From the NCBI GenBank assembly GCA_022803075.1, contig JAFFTF010000004.1, positions 1 through 64,000 of the forward strand: 64,000 nucleotides of DNA, in the 5' to 3' direction. The notes under the pieces are model-generated. The model made no database searches. It was not told the DNA's origin and saw nothing but the letters and a program-made list of their open reading frames with translations. The position numbers and the translations under genes are program-made. Positions 45,365 through 54,702 of the stretch are shown here, piece after piece. How positions within the stretch are numbered: the first letter of the stretch is position 1; each line of letters begins with the position of its first letter. This DNA is from Micrococcales bacterium 31B (GTDB taxonomy: Bacteria; Actinomycetota; Actinomycetes; Actinomycetales; Dermabacteraceae).

Positions 45365-46036
45365 ATGTCTAAAGTTCGGGTGGCCATTCTTGGGGCCGGC
45401 GGTTTCGGCCGCGAGGTGTACGGGTATCTGCGCGATATCGCCGTTCGCGACGAGGGCTTTGCGGTGGCGGGTTTTATCGACTCGAACCCGGCCGCGCTGG
45501 AAGGGTTCTCGCTGCCCGGTAACCCGGCCATTATTGCGTCCGGCCTGGACGCCGCGGTGGGCCAGTGCGAGGCGGTCGTGATCGCCCTGGGTGACCCGGG
45601 GCTGCGGGCGCGGTTTCGCGGAGAGGCGGCGGCCGTCGGGCTCGACTTGTTCACGGTGACGCACCCGCTCGCGTACGTCGCTACGACGGCGACGGTGGGC
45701 GCGGGCAGCATTCTCGCACCGTTCGTGACGGTCAACGACTGCGCAGAGGTGCAGGAGAACACCGCGATCAACTGTTATGCCTCGGTGGGGCACGATGCGC
45801 GGCTGGAGGCAGACGCCGTGCTGAGCCCGTACGCGACGCTCAACGGCTTCGCCGTGGTGGGCCGGCAAGCCCTGCTCGGCACGCACTGCGCGGTGCTGCC
45901 CGGGGTGAGCGTCGGCGCGTTTTCAAAGGTCGCGGCGGGCGTTGCGGTGTCGAGGCCGGTAGAGCCCGGCTCACTCGTCGCGGGCGCCGCACCGAAGTCT
46001 CGCGTCATGTTCGCGGTGCCCGAGTCTGATGCCTGA
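45365..46036 (+). CDS. NeuD/PglD-family sugar N-acyltransferase
   Basis: 223 aa. An N-terminal Rossmann-like domain (VAILGAGGFGREVYGYL) and a left-handed beta-helix of hexapeptide repeats with the catalytic-type His in SVGHDARLEADAVLSPYATLNG. PglD uses acetyl-CoA to acylate the 4-amino group of UDP-bacillosamine precursors. Here the context suggests that the donor may be the acyl-ACP made by the neighbouring genes. ATG with GAAGGA; an overlap with the AcpS-like gene follows. Confidence 0.87.
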   Translation: MSKVRVAILGAGGFGREVYGYLRDIAVRDEGFAVAGFIDSNPAALEGFSLPGNPAIIASGLDAAVGQCEAVVIALGDPGLRARFRGEAAAVGLDLFTVTHPLAYVATTATVGAGSILAPFVTVNDCAEVQENTAINCYASVGHDARLEADAVLSPYATLNGFAVVGRQALLGTHCAVLPGVSVGAFSKVAAGVAVSRPVEPGSLVAGAAPKSRVMFAVPESDA

Positions 46037-46379
46037 AAGCGCGGCGTCGCGCTCGTACGTGGGGGTGGATACAGAGCCCCTTGCTCGATTTAACGAGCCT
46101 GACCTGCGCCTCTTCACCGCTGCGGAGGTGGCGCTCGGCCGGTCGGCCGCCACCCCGGCGGAGTTCTACGCGGGCCGCTGGTGTGCCAAGGAGGCGATCG
46201 TGAAGGCCGCGTGGCCGCTCGTCCGACTCAGCCCGCGCGAGGTTGAGGTGCTGCGCGACGATTCCGGACGCCCCGTGGCCCGTTTGCTCGTCCACCCCCC
46301 GGTTTCGCTGCACATCGATGTCTCGATCACGCATGACGAGGCCCGCGCGGTCGCGTTCGCGATTGTCATGCCTGCTTAG
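46029..46379 (+). CDS. AcpS-like holo-ACP synthase
   Basis: 116 aa 4'-phosphopantetheinyl transferase: GVDTEPL (metal Asp), FYAGRWCAKEAIVKA (Lys-Glu-Ala core) and SITHDEARAVAFAI. It loads the phosphopantetheine arm onto Ser37 of the ACP at 40550. The gene overlaps the NeuD-like gene and is the last of the operon; its stop overlaps the convergent flippase gene by 14 bases. A dedicated enzyme beside the ACP suggests that the module is self-contained. Confidence 0.88.
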   Translation: MPESAASRSYVGVDTEPLARFNEPDLRLFTAAEVALGRSAATPAEFYAGRWCAKEAIVKAAWPLVRLSPREVEVLRDDSGRPVARLLVHPPVSLHIDVSITHDEARAVAFAIVMPA

Positions 46380-47553
46380 GCGTGTGCTGCGGCGCGCGGG
46401 GGGCGGCCCGCAGGAGGATCGCCAGCCACACCACGGAGACTAGCGCGGTGGCCCCCACGTAGCCGTAGATTGCGCCCGTCAGCCCGTGCGTGAAGGCAAG
46501 CGCGACCGGTAGGACGATGCTGAGGCCAGTTTGAGTGAGCCGACCCCAGGCGAGGCCCGCGGCGCTGGCGTGCGCGCGGGCAACGATGTAGCAGTACGTG
46601 ATGAGGAAGTTAGAGCCCACAAAGACTCCGGTGATGAGCGCGTATTCCTCGAGGTAATTGATGGTGCCCAAGTTGAGCCCTGTTGCCGGCAGGAGCAGCA
46701 GGGCGGCCGCCGCGGCAACGGCGAATGCCACGGTGGCGCCGAGAACGAGGAGCAGCCGCCGGGGTCGCCTCGCCGCGTCCAATGACTGCTGCAGCAGGCT
46801 CGGTCGCAGGGGCGTCATCACGATGCGCACGGGAGCGGCGACGTTCGATACGGCCCGGTAGACGCCGAAGTTGTGGGCACCGAGAACGGGCGCCAGCAGG
46901 TACGGCACGCCGATGGAGCTGAGATCCATCACGAGGGAATCGCGCAGCAAGACTCCGATGTTGTGCCGGTGTTCCCGCACCCACTGCCGCAGGTCGCCGA
47001 ACCGACCCCAGGCGCCGCACGGCTGCATCACGGCGGTGACCAGGCTAGTGCACGCCCACAGCAGAGTGACCGCCGTTGCCGTGCGCCCCAGTATTGGGAA
47101 CACGACGAAGCAGAGGCCCACGGTGAGAATAGCGCCGGCGGCGTTCGCCGCGACAATGCGCCCGAAGGTTTTCTCCCACGTGAGAATGTATCGCGCCCCC
47201 ACCACGTAGACATTGGCACCGACTCCCACCGCGGCACTGATCGCCAGATGGCGAAGGGAGGGCACACACACGCACACGATGCCCGCCAAGGCTCCCGAAT
47301 AGGCGGCGAACTGCAGCGCCACGGGGCGGAGCAAGCGCGGTAAACCTGCGGTGTCGCTACCTCGGCTGCGCAGCCAGGATTCCAAGACCACGGAGAGTTG
47401 CACGGAGGAGAAGAGCGCGAAGAGCAGGTAAATGATAGAAAACAGGCCGTACTCCGACGGCGCCAGCGCCAGCAGCGACACCACTTGAATCGCGATCGAG
47501 AAGACGGCGGAGGAGAGCGCGGAGACGCGCGAGTTGCTGAGTCGGCGCAGCAC
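46366..47553 (-). CDS. Second flippase-like polysaccharide membrane protein
   Basis: 395 aa with about 12 hydrophobic helices of the Wzx/MOP type (SALSSAVFSIAIQVVSLLALAPSEYGLFSIIYLL). GTG at 47553 with GGGAGGTA upstream; an upstream ATG lacks a site. It is the only minus-strand gene between two plus-strand blocks and could flip the amino-sugar-containing unit of the second module, while the Wzx at 23680 serves the FucNAc unit. Confidence 0.8.
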   Translation of the reverse strand: MLRRLSNSRVSALSSAVFSIAIQVVSLLALAPSEYGLFSIIYLLFALFSSVQLSVVLESWLRSRGSDTAGLPRLLRPVALQFAAYSGALAGIVCVCVPSLRHLAISAAVGVGANVYVVGARYILTWEKTFGRIVAANAAGAILTVGLCFVVFPILGRTATAVTLLWACTSLVTAVMQPCGAWGRFGDLRQWVREHRHNIGVLLRDSLVMDLSSIGVPYLLAPVLGAHNFGVYRAVSNVAAPVRIVMTPLRPSLLQQSLDAARRPRRLLLVLGATVAFAVAAAAALLLLPATGLNLGTINYLEEYALITGVFVGSNFLITYCYIVARAHASAAGLAWGRLTQTGLSIVLPVALAFTHGLTGAIYGYVGATALVSVVWLAILLRAAPRAPQHTPKQA

Positions 47554-47633
47554 GCGTACCTCCCGCTTTCTAACTAATACTGCAGGCGGGGAACCTCCCC
47601 GCACAACGATGTCAGCTGACTGGGCAGACTCAT

Positions 47634-47642
47634 TGCTAGCAT
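47634..47642 (+). promoter_or_regulatory. Extended -10 promoter with upstream hairpin
   Basis: TGC-TAGCAT is an extended -10, 30 bases before the glycosyltransferase ATG. A perfect 6-base hairpin GCGGGG/CCCCGC lies at 47586-47602 in the same divergent intergenic region. Confidence 0.4.
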
Positions 47643-47672
47643 TACCTTACATCCCCCTAGGAGGAGCCCTGG

Positions 47673-48707
47673 ATGACGCTTCACACGGTTGCGCGCTACG
47701 GTCGAGGCGGCGCGAGTTCACGCGTGCGGCTCTACGATTGGCTTGATTACTTGAGCCTTGACGCTGTTGAGAACAATTACCTGGGCGGCAATGACACGTC
47801 GTTGAGGTTTGTGATTCGTAATGCGGGTGCCGTGCTGCGCGCCGAGCGCGCTCTGCGCCGCCTGGTCACAGACTGCCAAGGTCAACGCCTGATCCTGTCG
47901 CGCTCCGCAAGCCCTCTATCGTCAGGAGGGATCGAAGAGCGACTCTTGCGGGCAGCGGGGCACGCAGTTTACGACTTTGATGATGCGCTCTATGAGCGCG
48001 GGCGCACGCGCACAAACCCCTTTTCGCTTTCAGATACGTGGCGAAGGAGTTGCGCCGCCGCTGACGTGGTGATCGCGGGCAACGAAGAATTGGCTTCACA
48101 CGCCCTGGCGGTTTCGCGCAATGTTCACGTGATACCCAGTTGCGTGAACCTTGAGCACTACACGGCAAAGACCGACTTTGAAATCGGTGCTGCCCCGCGA
48201 GGAGTTTGGATCGGCAGTGCTTCTACAGAAAAGTATCTCGCTCACATAGCGCCGAGCCTGCTTAAATTGCACCGCGAAGCGGGGCTCCGCCTCACCGTGA
48301 TCTCGCATCCGCAGTCATCAGTGCCCGAACTCGAGGGGCTCATCGATCGCGTTCCCTGGCAGGCGAGCACGTTCGGATCCCTTCTGGCACAGGCAGACTT
48401 CGGCATCATGCCCCTGACGGACGAGCCGTGGAGCCGCGGCAAATGTGCATACAAACTATTGCAGTATGGAGCCGCCAACCTGCCAGTGATTGGTTCACCC
48501 GTGGGAGTCAATGAGCAGGTCATCTCCGGCATGGGAGGGCTTGCGGCTTCGACGGAATCCGAGTGGTCGGAGGCCCTCCACGCAGTGATTCATGACAGTG
48601 CCGAGGGACGGTCGCTGCGGGGACGCCAGGGTGGCGAATACATTGCGCAAAATTTCAGTTTCACAGCCTGGGGTTCCGCTTGGAAATCCCTCGTCCTACC
48701 GGGCTAG
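47673..48707 (+). CDS. Glycosyltransferase (group 1 / GT4-like)
   Basis: 344 aa. Starts MTLHTVARYGRGGASSRVRLYDWL. Middle part AVYDFDDALYERG and VIAGNEELASHAL, then VHVIPSCVNLEHY. Donor side ADFGIMPLTDEPWSRGKCAYKLLQYGAANLPVIGS is a GT4-like nucleotide-sugar region. AGGAGGAG precedes the ATG. It opens a three-gene plus-strand block with visibly lower GC than the rest of the island. Confidence 0.82.
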   Translation: MTLHTVARYGRGGASSRVRLYDWLDYLSLDAVENNYLGGNDTSLRFVIRNAGAVLRAERALRRLVTDCQGQRLILSRSASPLSSGGIEERLLRAAGHAVYDFDDALYERGRTRTNPFSLSDTWRRSCAAADVVIAGNEELASHALAVSRNVHVIPSCVNLEHYTAKTDFEIGAAPRGVWIGSASTEKYLAHIAPSLLKLHREAGLRLTVISHPQSSVPELEGLIDRVPWQASTFGSLLAQADFGIMPLTDEPWSRGKCAYKLLQYGAANLPVIGSPVGVNEQVISGMGGLAASTESEWSEALHAVIHDSAEGRSLRGRQGGEYIAQNFSFTAWGSAWKSLVLPG

Positions 48708-48825
48708 ACTGTATAAGACTGAGGTGCATTCATCCTCGTCGTGACCATTTTGTGTTCAAGTCGTGTCGTGTTACAGCTACTACGTCAGCTACCCACGTCC
48801 CAAGACCATTCATCTTAGGGAAATT

Positions 48826-50352
48826 TTGACTTCGAAATCGCGTTCCACGTTGGTGCATCGATCAGTTATCGCCGCCATCGTCGCGGCTCTGGTGTTCCTC
48901 TGTGTGAAGCCCATCTCTGCCAACGTGATCGCGTACTCCGCCATCGGACTTCTAGCCGTCATGGCGACAGTGGAATTTGTGCGGCGCGGCATAACAACGA
49001 GTTATCTCCTGGTTCGCCTCGCGGCCGTGTGGCTCACTTTTGTATGTTTCGGCACCGTTATGGGGCTCGTGCATGGCAATGGATACATCCCCATTAATCT
49101 CGCGATCATGCTCGTGGTACCAGCGGTATTTTTCGTTATGTCTCACGCTGTCTCCGCCGAGATCCTGCAAATCGTTCTGTGGATCGCCAGCCTGACTTGT
49201 GTAACTCTGGGCAGTTTTGTCATATTTGCAGTGTTTGCCGAGAAGGGCGGTTTCTACCTTGACCTCTCACTGTTGGGCCGAACTTTAGGCCTCAACATTC
49301 ACGTTGATTCGACTAACGTCACTGCCTTGACGTATTACAGCCTCGGAGCACTCGTTGCTTGGGCTCCCCTCTTAGCGGCTTCACTCCTCTTCGTTCGACG
49401 CGAAGTCTTTTTCCCGCCGCTTTGGCTTCGTGCACTCGCCACGGTGATCAATATGGCCGTCATTCTCGGCTCATGGCGCCGTGGTCTGATCCTGACTGTC
49501 GGACTGCTTCCCCTCGTGATGGCGGCGGTTGCGGTCATAATTTGGGTTCGAGGGCGCAACGTCGCGACCGCACTAGAATCGGCGCGTGACCGCAAACGCG
49601 GCGATCGATGGTGGGTTCGGCCGCTGGGCGTGATCGTCGGCGTTCTGGCCCTCGGTTCCGTGCTGACGTTGGCAATACAGCCCCATGTCACGTACCTGGT
49701 ACGACCGCCGGCGACGAGCACTGCTCCTCCCTCCCCAGTCGATGAAACAAGCCCCACGCCAGGCGCCCCGCAGCCCATAGCGACTCCGACCCCACCTGTC
49801 AGTGAGATACTCGCCGATAAAGATGACTCGCTCGCCATTAGGTCTAGCGAAATCCACGACTTGACAGTCCCCGATTCGCTGACAAGTGCTGTCTTTGGTC
49901 ACGGTTTCGGCGCGGAGGTGCCGCGTGCCGTCGAACGCGATACGGTGCGCGAGCCCTGGCGCACCGAGTTGGCGTACAACAAGATTTTCTACGACACCGG
50001 CATTATCGGGGTAGGACTGGTCATTACTACGTTTGTGCTGGCCTGCGGTCTCATGCGTAATCTCGTACGCGCCGTTCCCACCTATGGCCCGGCCGCATTC
50101 GTGACGTCGGTAGCCAGTTGCTCCATGTTGATAGGGAACGCGACGAATCCATATATACAGGCGCCGGGACTTTATTGGCCATTGCTGCTTCCGGTCGCTC
50201 TATACTGCATGGCCCTGCGCAGTCACGCAGCGGCCTTCCCACGACCCAAATTGCGGCGAATCCTGGGCATTTCCTGCACTATTCACGCGGACACTTCGAG
50301 AATTGCACCCCCAAATCGGGTCTCCCCGTCGGCTTCCCACCCTTCGCAGTAG
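48826..50352 (+). CDS. Second Wzy / O-antigen ligase-like membrane protein
   Basis: About 508 aa, with roughly 10-12 membrane helices and a large Pro/Thr-rich extracytoplasmic loop around residues 305-355. The FGHGFGAEVP / EPWRTELAYNKIFYDTGIIGVGL region fits polymerases of the O-antigen ligase type. The start is uncertain: a TTG at 48826 with AGGGAAA is preferred over a GTG at 48763 without a site. Local GC is near 50-55 % in hand-counted lines, below the ~68 % of nearby genes, which suggests recent transfer. It would give the island a second polymerase. Confidence 0.75.
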   Translation: MTSKSRSTLVHRSVIAAIVAALVFLCVKPISANVIAYSAIGLLAVMATVEFVRRGITTSYLLVRLAAVWLTFVCFGTVMGLVHGNGYIPINLAIMLVVPAVFFVMSHAVSAEILQIVLWIASLTCVTLGSFVIFAVFAEKGGFYLDLSLLGRTLGLNIHVDSTNVTALTYYSLGALVAWAPLLAASLLFVRREVFFPPLWLRALATVINMAVILGSWRRGLILTVGLLPLVMAAVAVIIWVRGRNVATALESARDRKRGDRWWVRPLGVIVGVLALGSVLTLAIQPHVTYLVRPPATSTAPPSPVDETSPTPGAPQPIATPTPPVSEILADKDDSLAIRSSEIHDLTVPDSLTSAVFGHGFGAEVPRAVERDTVREPWRTELAYNKIFYDTGIIGVGLVITTFVLACGLMRNLVRAVPTYGPAAFVTSVASCSMLIGNATNPYIQAPGLYWPLLLPVALYCMALRSHAAAFPRPKLRRILGISCTIHADTSRIAPPNRVSPSASHPSQ

Positions 50353-50433
50353 CCGCCTCAAGCCTCTCGTCGTGCACATCGGGTAGCATTGTCCCATCTC
50401 CATACCCCGCACTCTTGACCGAACTTTGGCTAC

Positions 50434-52530
50434 ATGTCGTCAATCCTGGCCGCAATACTGCAATCATTGGTCGCCTTGGCCGTCCTTCACGGAGCCAGTT
50501 TCATACTCCTAAGGCTGTGGCGGGTTAGTGCACTCCGTGCCAACTATCTCGCGCCCTTGCTGTCTCTCGGACTGTTCTCGTTATTCGGCTTTACTCAGGG
50601 TTACGTGGGCCTGAGGTGGAATCTTCCCACGTTGATTGCACTTTGGCTAGGTCTTGTCGCCTTGAGCGCGCTCTGGCGAGGCGTTCGGGCCCAACTGGCG
50701 GCCCGCGGAGTGGCCCCATCTGTCGGTGCAAACACACTTACGCAGCGTTCGACTGCCTGGCGGTACCCCACGCGGAGAGATTCAACATCGTTGTGCTTAG
50801 CAGTCCTCTTCGCCGCCCTGGTCGCCTGCGGCCTTGCGTTCCTCAGTCTCAACAACGCTGTCAATGGCTCGTGGAATATGCCGTCGCAAACCTGGGACGC
50901 AGTGCTGCATGCGAACTCGGTGCGCTTCCTCATCGAGTCAGGTAACGCCGGGCCATTCGGGCTCCGCTACGCACCCTTCGTTGAGCCTGCTCAGCCTGTG
51001 TTCTACCCGTCGACGTTTTATCAATTGGCGGGAGCCGTAGTCACCTTCACAGGGGCGGACCCGATCACCGCAACCAATATTGCCGCGTTCTTAATAGCTG
51101 GCTGGATCTTCCCCTTAGGCATGGCATTCTTCGTCTCGTGCCTCGCGCCTCATCGCCCTCACTGGCAGCCCGTAGCTCTGCTGCTCGGACCGAGTTTGTG
51201 GGCTTTTCCCTGGGCGCCCCTGGGATGGGGCGTGCTCTGGCCAAGCGCAATTTCCATCGCCATGATCCCGTTCGCGCTGGGCGCCCTCGTGCGCGTGTTT
51301 CATTCCGGAAGTCACGTCACCCGGCTTCAGCGCGGCGCCTGGATGTTGCTGGCAATCTTGGGTGCGTCTCTGACCGCATTGAGCCACCCCCGTGGCGCGG
51401 TTTTACTCGTTATCGCAAGTGGGATTTACCTGCTCAACCTTGGAATTCGGAGTGTGCTGTGGAGGCGCCGTGGGGATGCTCCGCAACATCGGGCCCTCAG
51501 GATCGCAGCGGGCGTGATGCTCCTCGTCTTGCCCGCAGTGACGATCTGGGGCTACTACCAACTGACTTCCGACAGGTTTTCCAATAAGGTCACCAATATT
51601 TTCTGGCCAATCCGCTCTAGCCCTATGGGCGAAGTGTGGAATTATCTGATTCAAGGCCCTGAAAATAGCAAGCCTGCCTATGTCTTGGGCGCGCTGATCG
51701 CGCTCGGAGTCCTATGCACCGTGGTGCGCCCACGCTACGCGTGGCTCAGTGTGGGGTACCTCGTCTTCGCCTGGCTCGACATCACCGCGGCGACAACTCA
51801 CGATGAGTCGTTGCTGGTGATCACTCAAATTTGGTACAACGATCGCCACCGCATTGTCGGAGTGACCGCGGTATTTGCTATTGGTCTCATGTGCCTGGCC
51901 CTCCACGCAATCTCAGTGATGAGCGTGCGCGTCATTCAGCGCGCTCGTGAAGCGCGCGCCCCCTTGACCGGTCGCCAGAGAGAAGCCACCCTTGCCCTGC
52001 AGCCCGCGATACTAGCCACCCTCGTCGCCGTTATGTTCGTGTCGAGTTCGGGTCTCAACGTTCTCGGGCATGTGCAATACCTATCGCAGTATTACCGCGA
52101 TGCTCAGAACACTGTGCCAAATTCGCTGGTGAGTGCGTCAGAACAGCAATTCATGGAGTCGCTGTCAACATTCGTCTCACCCGACGAGGTGGTCGTGAAC
52201 ATGCCGGGCGACGGTTCACCCATGCTTTACGCAATCTCTGGGCTTGAGCCCCTGTTTCCGCTCACCAACACCCTCTCCGGCAACAGCACCATCATCAGGA
52301 TCGCGCAGAATCTGACTGCACCAGGACAATTACCTGGGCTGTGCGCCGACCTCGAACGCCTCAATGCGCCCTGGCTGCTGACTGCCCAGGATGTTTTTCA
52401 CACGGATTCGGTGAGCCCCTTTGACCTGCCAACTCTCCGGGTCACACCGGGGGACCCCAATTTCACTCCCGTCGCGCGCGGCGGAGACATGACCCTGTAC
52501 CGAATCACCGGGTGTTTTCCCCCTGCCTGA
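50434..52530 (+). CDS. Large membrane protein, DUF6541-like (paralogue 1)
   Basis: 698 aa, about 13 membrane helices, then a C-terminal outer domain (~570-698) with SPDEVVVNMPGDGSPMLYAISG, APGQLPGLCADLERLNAPWLL and GDMTLYRITGC. It is clearly a paralogue of the 743 aa protein at 54703: the same helix order and near-identical C-terminal blocks. GT-C-like architecture (many helices plus a soluble end) suggests a lipid-linked sugar transferase, but no catalytic motif can be named. The family name DUF6541 is from memory. It is transcribed towards rplI, with a bidirectional hairpin between. Confidence 0.78.
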   Translation: MSSILAAILQSLVALAVLHGASFILLRLWRVSALRANYLAPLLSLGLFSLFGFTQGYVGLRWNLPTLIALWLGLVALSALWRGVRAQLAARGVAPSVGANTLTQRSTAWRYPTRRDSTSLCLAVLFAALVACGLAFLSLNNAVNGSWNMPSQTWDAVLHANSVRFLIESGNAGPFGLRYAPFVEPAQPVFYPSTFYQLAGAVVTFTGADPITATNIAAFLIAGWIFPLGMAFFVSCLAPHRPHWQPVALLLGPSLWAFPWAPLGWGVLWPSAISIAMIPFALGALVRVFHSGSHVTRLQRGAWMLLAILGASLTALSHPRGAVLLVIASGIYLLNLGIRSVLWRRRGDAPQHRALRIAAGVMLLVLPAVTIWGYYQLTSDRFSNKVTNIFWPIRSSPMGEVWNYLIQGPENSKPAYVLGALIALGVLCTVVRPRYAWLSVGYLVFAWLDITAATTHDESLLVITQIWYNDRHRIVGVTAVFAIGLMCLALHAISVMSVRVIQRAREARAPLTGRQREATLALQPAILATLVAVMFVSSSGLNVLGHVQYLSQYYRDAQNTVPNSLVSASEQQFMESLSTFVSPDEVVVNMPGDGSPMLYAISGLEPLFPLTNTLSGNSTIIRIAQNLTAPGQLPGLCADLERLNAPWLLTAQDVFHTDSVSPFDLPTLRVTPGDPNFTPVARGGDMTLYRITGCFPPA

Positions 52531-52596
52531 AAACGGCAACGTCCCGACTTGGGTCCCCTAAATTCTGGACGGCGCCGCGAGGATCGGCACACATGC

Positions 52597-52633
52597 AAAG
52601 GGGGCGACCCGGCTTACACCGGATCGCCCCTTT
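52597..52633. terminator. Bidirectional terminator between the DUF6541-like gene and rplI
   Basis: AAAGGGGGCGACCCGG and CCGGATCGCCCCTTT form a near-perfect stem (one bulge, one mismatch) around a 6-base loop. Short A and T runs at its ends suit termination from both sides. Confidence 0.8.
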
Positions 52634-52659
52634 ACGTCGATTCGACGAGAACCGCGTGC

Positions 52660-53112
52660 CTACTTGGCCGCGACGACGTTCAGTTTGACGTGCGCAACGA
52701 TGTCAGCGTGCAGGCGCACGGTAACCTTCGCTTCGCCCACGCGCTTGATCGGCTGATCAACGTGGATCGTGCGCTTGTCGATCTTCTTGCCCGAGGTGGC
52801 CTCGACCGCGGCGGCGATGTCTGCCGTCGAGACGGCACCGAAGAGGTGCTGTCCGTCGCCCGAGCGGGCGCTGATCGTGGTCACGTTGGCGCTGATCGAC
52901 GCTGCGACGGCCTGAGCCTCTTCGAGCGAGGCGAGTTCGCGCACCTTGCGAGCCTTGCGGATGTCAGCAACCTGCTTTTCGCCGCCCTTCGACCACGAGG
53001 TCGCGAGCTTGCGGCGCAGGAGGAAGTTGTTTGCGTAGCCGTCCTTGACGTCGACGACGTCACCGGCGCTACCGAGGCCGGGGACCTCGTGGGTAAGAAT
53101 CAACTTAGCCAT
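52660..53112 (-). CDS. rplI: 50S ribosomal protein L9
   Basis: 150 aa. N-terminal AKLILTHEVPGLGSAGDVVDVKDGYANNFLLRRKLA is the canonical L9 rRNA-binding domain; the elongated helix and C-terminal domain follow. Last gene of the rpsF-ssb-rpsR-rplI operon, with the terminator directly downstream. In most relatives dnaB follows nearby; here the polysaccharide island intervenes. Confidence 0.98.
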   Translation of the reverse strand: MAKLILTHEVPGLGSAGDVVDVKDGYANNFLLRRKLATSWSKGGEKQVADIRKARKVRELASLEEAQAVAASISANVTTISARSGDGQHLFGAVSTADIAAAVEATSGKKIDKRTIHVDQPIKRVGEAKVTVRLHADIVAHVKLNVVAAK

Positions 53113-53122
53113 GGTGTGCTCC

Positions 53123-53359
53123 TTAACGGCCCGAGCTCGAGTAAGGCAGCAAAGCTACCTCGCGAGCGTTCTTGACGGCCTTGGCGATCTTGCGCTGGTC
53201 CTGGACCGAAACACCGGTCACGCGACGAGCGCGGATCTTGCCGCGATCGGAGATGAACTTGCGCAGCAGCGCAACGTCCTTGTAGTCGATGTCGAGAATC
53301 TCGGTCGACTTGAGAGGGTTCTGCTTCTTCTTCGGCTTGCGAAGAACTGGCTTAGCCAT
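53123..53359 (-). CDS. rpsR: 30S ribosomal protein S18
   Basis: 78 aa. Contains [19 protein letters not shown] and the end [20 protein letters not shown], typical of S18. No CxxC zinc motif at the N-terminus, so the zinc-free form. Ten bases separate it from rplI, whose AGGAG site is visible. Confidence 0.98.
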   Translation of the reverse strand: MAKPVLRKPKKKQNPLKSTEILDIDYKDVALLRKFISDRGKIRARRVTGVSVQDQRKIAKAVKNAREVALLPYSSSGR

Positions 53360-53412
53360 CGTGGTGCTCCTTCAGAGAGGGGAGCCCGAGGTTGACCCCG
53401 GGATGGGAATAT

Positions 53413-53997
53413 TTAGAAAGGGGGAGCGTCGCTGTACGACGCGCCCTGATCGCGGCTCGCCCAGGGGTCATCGGCGCTCGGCGAGTTGTTGTAACCGCGC
53501 TGAGGTGCCGCCTGGTTGTCGAAGCCGCCTTGGTTGCCGGCGGGCGCGGGGGCGTTGTTGTAACCGCCCTGATTCGCGTTCGCCTGGTAACCCTGTGAAC
53601 TGGGAGCCCCGCCGAAGTTGCCGCCGCCACTGCGCTGATTGCGCGTGACCTTTGCGGACGCGCGGAACAGGCTCGGGCCCACCTCGACCACGTCGAGCTC
53701 GACCGAGGTACGGTTTTGGCCGTCACGGTCTTGCCACGAACGCTGCTTGAGGTTGCCCTGCACGACCACGCGCATGCCCTTGGTGAGGGACTCCGCGACG
53801 TTCTCGGCCATCTCTCGCCACACACTGCAGCGCAGGAAGAGTGCCTCGCCGTCCTTCCATTCATTGGATTGACGGTCGAACGTACGCGGGGTGGACGCCA
53901 CGGTGAACGAAGCGACTGCTGCACCGCTCTGCGTGAAGCGCAGCTCGGGGTCGCCGGTGAGATTACCAACGACGGTGATCAGAGTTTCGCCAGCCAT
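53413..53997 (-). CDS. ssb: Single-stranded DNA-binding protein
   Basis: 194 aa. An OB fold at residues ~1-115 ([36 protein letters not shown]-type strand), a Gly/Gln/Asn-rich flexible linker and the acidic tip SYSDAPPF that contacts partner proteins. It coats single strands in replication and repair. Located between rpsF and rpsR as usual. Confidence 0.97.
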   Translation of the reverse strand: MAGETLITVVGNLTGDPELRFTQSGAAVASFTVASTPRTFDRQSNEWKDGEALFLRCSVWREMAENVAESLTKGMRVVVQGNLKQRSWQDRDGQNRTSVELDVVEVGPSLFRASAKVTRNQRSGGGNFGGAPSSQGYQANANQGGYNNAPAPAGNQGGFDNQAAPQRGYNNSPSADDPWASRDQGASYSDAPPF

Positions 53998-54027
53998 GGA
54001 CGTTCCCTTTCGACAGGTGAGTTCGGA

Positions 54028-54318
54028 TTACTTCGCTTCGAGGCGCAGAACCTTGGTACGCATCACGGTCTCATTGAGGCCGAGCTGGCGATCCAGTTCT
54101 GCAGCGGTCGCGGGCGTAGCGGAGAACTGAATAACGGCGTAAACGCCTTCAGCCTTCTTGTTGATCTCGTAAGCGAGACGGCGGCGACCCCAAACATCAA
54201 CCTTGTCAACGCTGCCGCCTTCGCTGGGAACAACGGCGAGGAGCTTCTCGAGAGTAGGGGCGACCTGGCGCTCGTCCAGCTCGGGGTCGAGGATGATCAT
54301 CATCTCGTACTGACGCAT
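54028..54318 (-). CDS. rpsF: 30S ribosomal protein S6
   Basis: 96 aa. [18 protein letters not shown] at the start, [26 protein letters not shown] in the core. First gene of the operon, with a near-perfect AGGAGGTG ribosome site. It binds S18 in the 30S platform, which fits the shared operon. Confidence 0.98.
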   Translation of the reverse strand: MRQYEMMIILDPELDERQVAPTLEKLLAVVPSEGGSVDKVDVWGRRRLAYEINKKAEGVYAVIQFSATPATAAELDRQLGLNETVMRTKVLRLEAK

Positions 54319-54702
54319 GTATTACCCACCTCCTGTGGTCTTTACGGCCATGGTCTCTCCATGGCAGGAGGGTTTCGTCAGACTGCGAAAGTTGCGCCAT
54401 GTGGATGGGCAACTCACTTCGCGCCACCGGGGCGGCACGAACCTGGCGAGGCCGCAAAAAATCACGGCCCGAACCAGGGCAATAGCATCAGTCTACGGTT
54501 AACGACGAAACCATGCCACCGGCCAAGGTAAACACCGCTTAGGTTTCTGATCACAGCGTGTGCCGCCGCGGCGCTCTCTAAGCCCCGAATTCGCAGGCCC
54601 CGCTGGCTATAGTGGAACTGCGTTACGCCCGTACCCCCTTATCGAACCGCTTCGCCGGTCGGTTCACTCAGGCAACGTGACCGCCTTAGCGACAGGACCA
54701 CC
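54319..54702. other. Divergent intergenic region rpsF / DUF6541-like gene
   Basis: 384 bases. It holds the strong rpsF ribosome site at its left end, and a plus-strand TATAGT (54608-54613) that could be the -10 for the DUF6541-like gene (no good -35). Short open frames are not convincing. No dyad or riboswitch-like structure was recognised. Confidence 0.5.
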
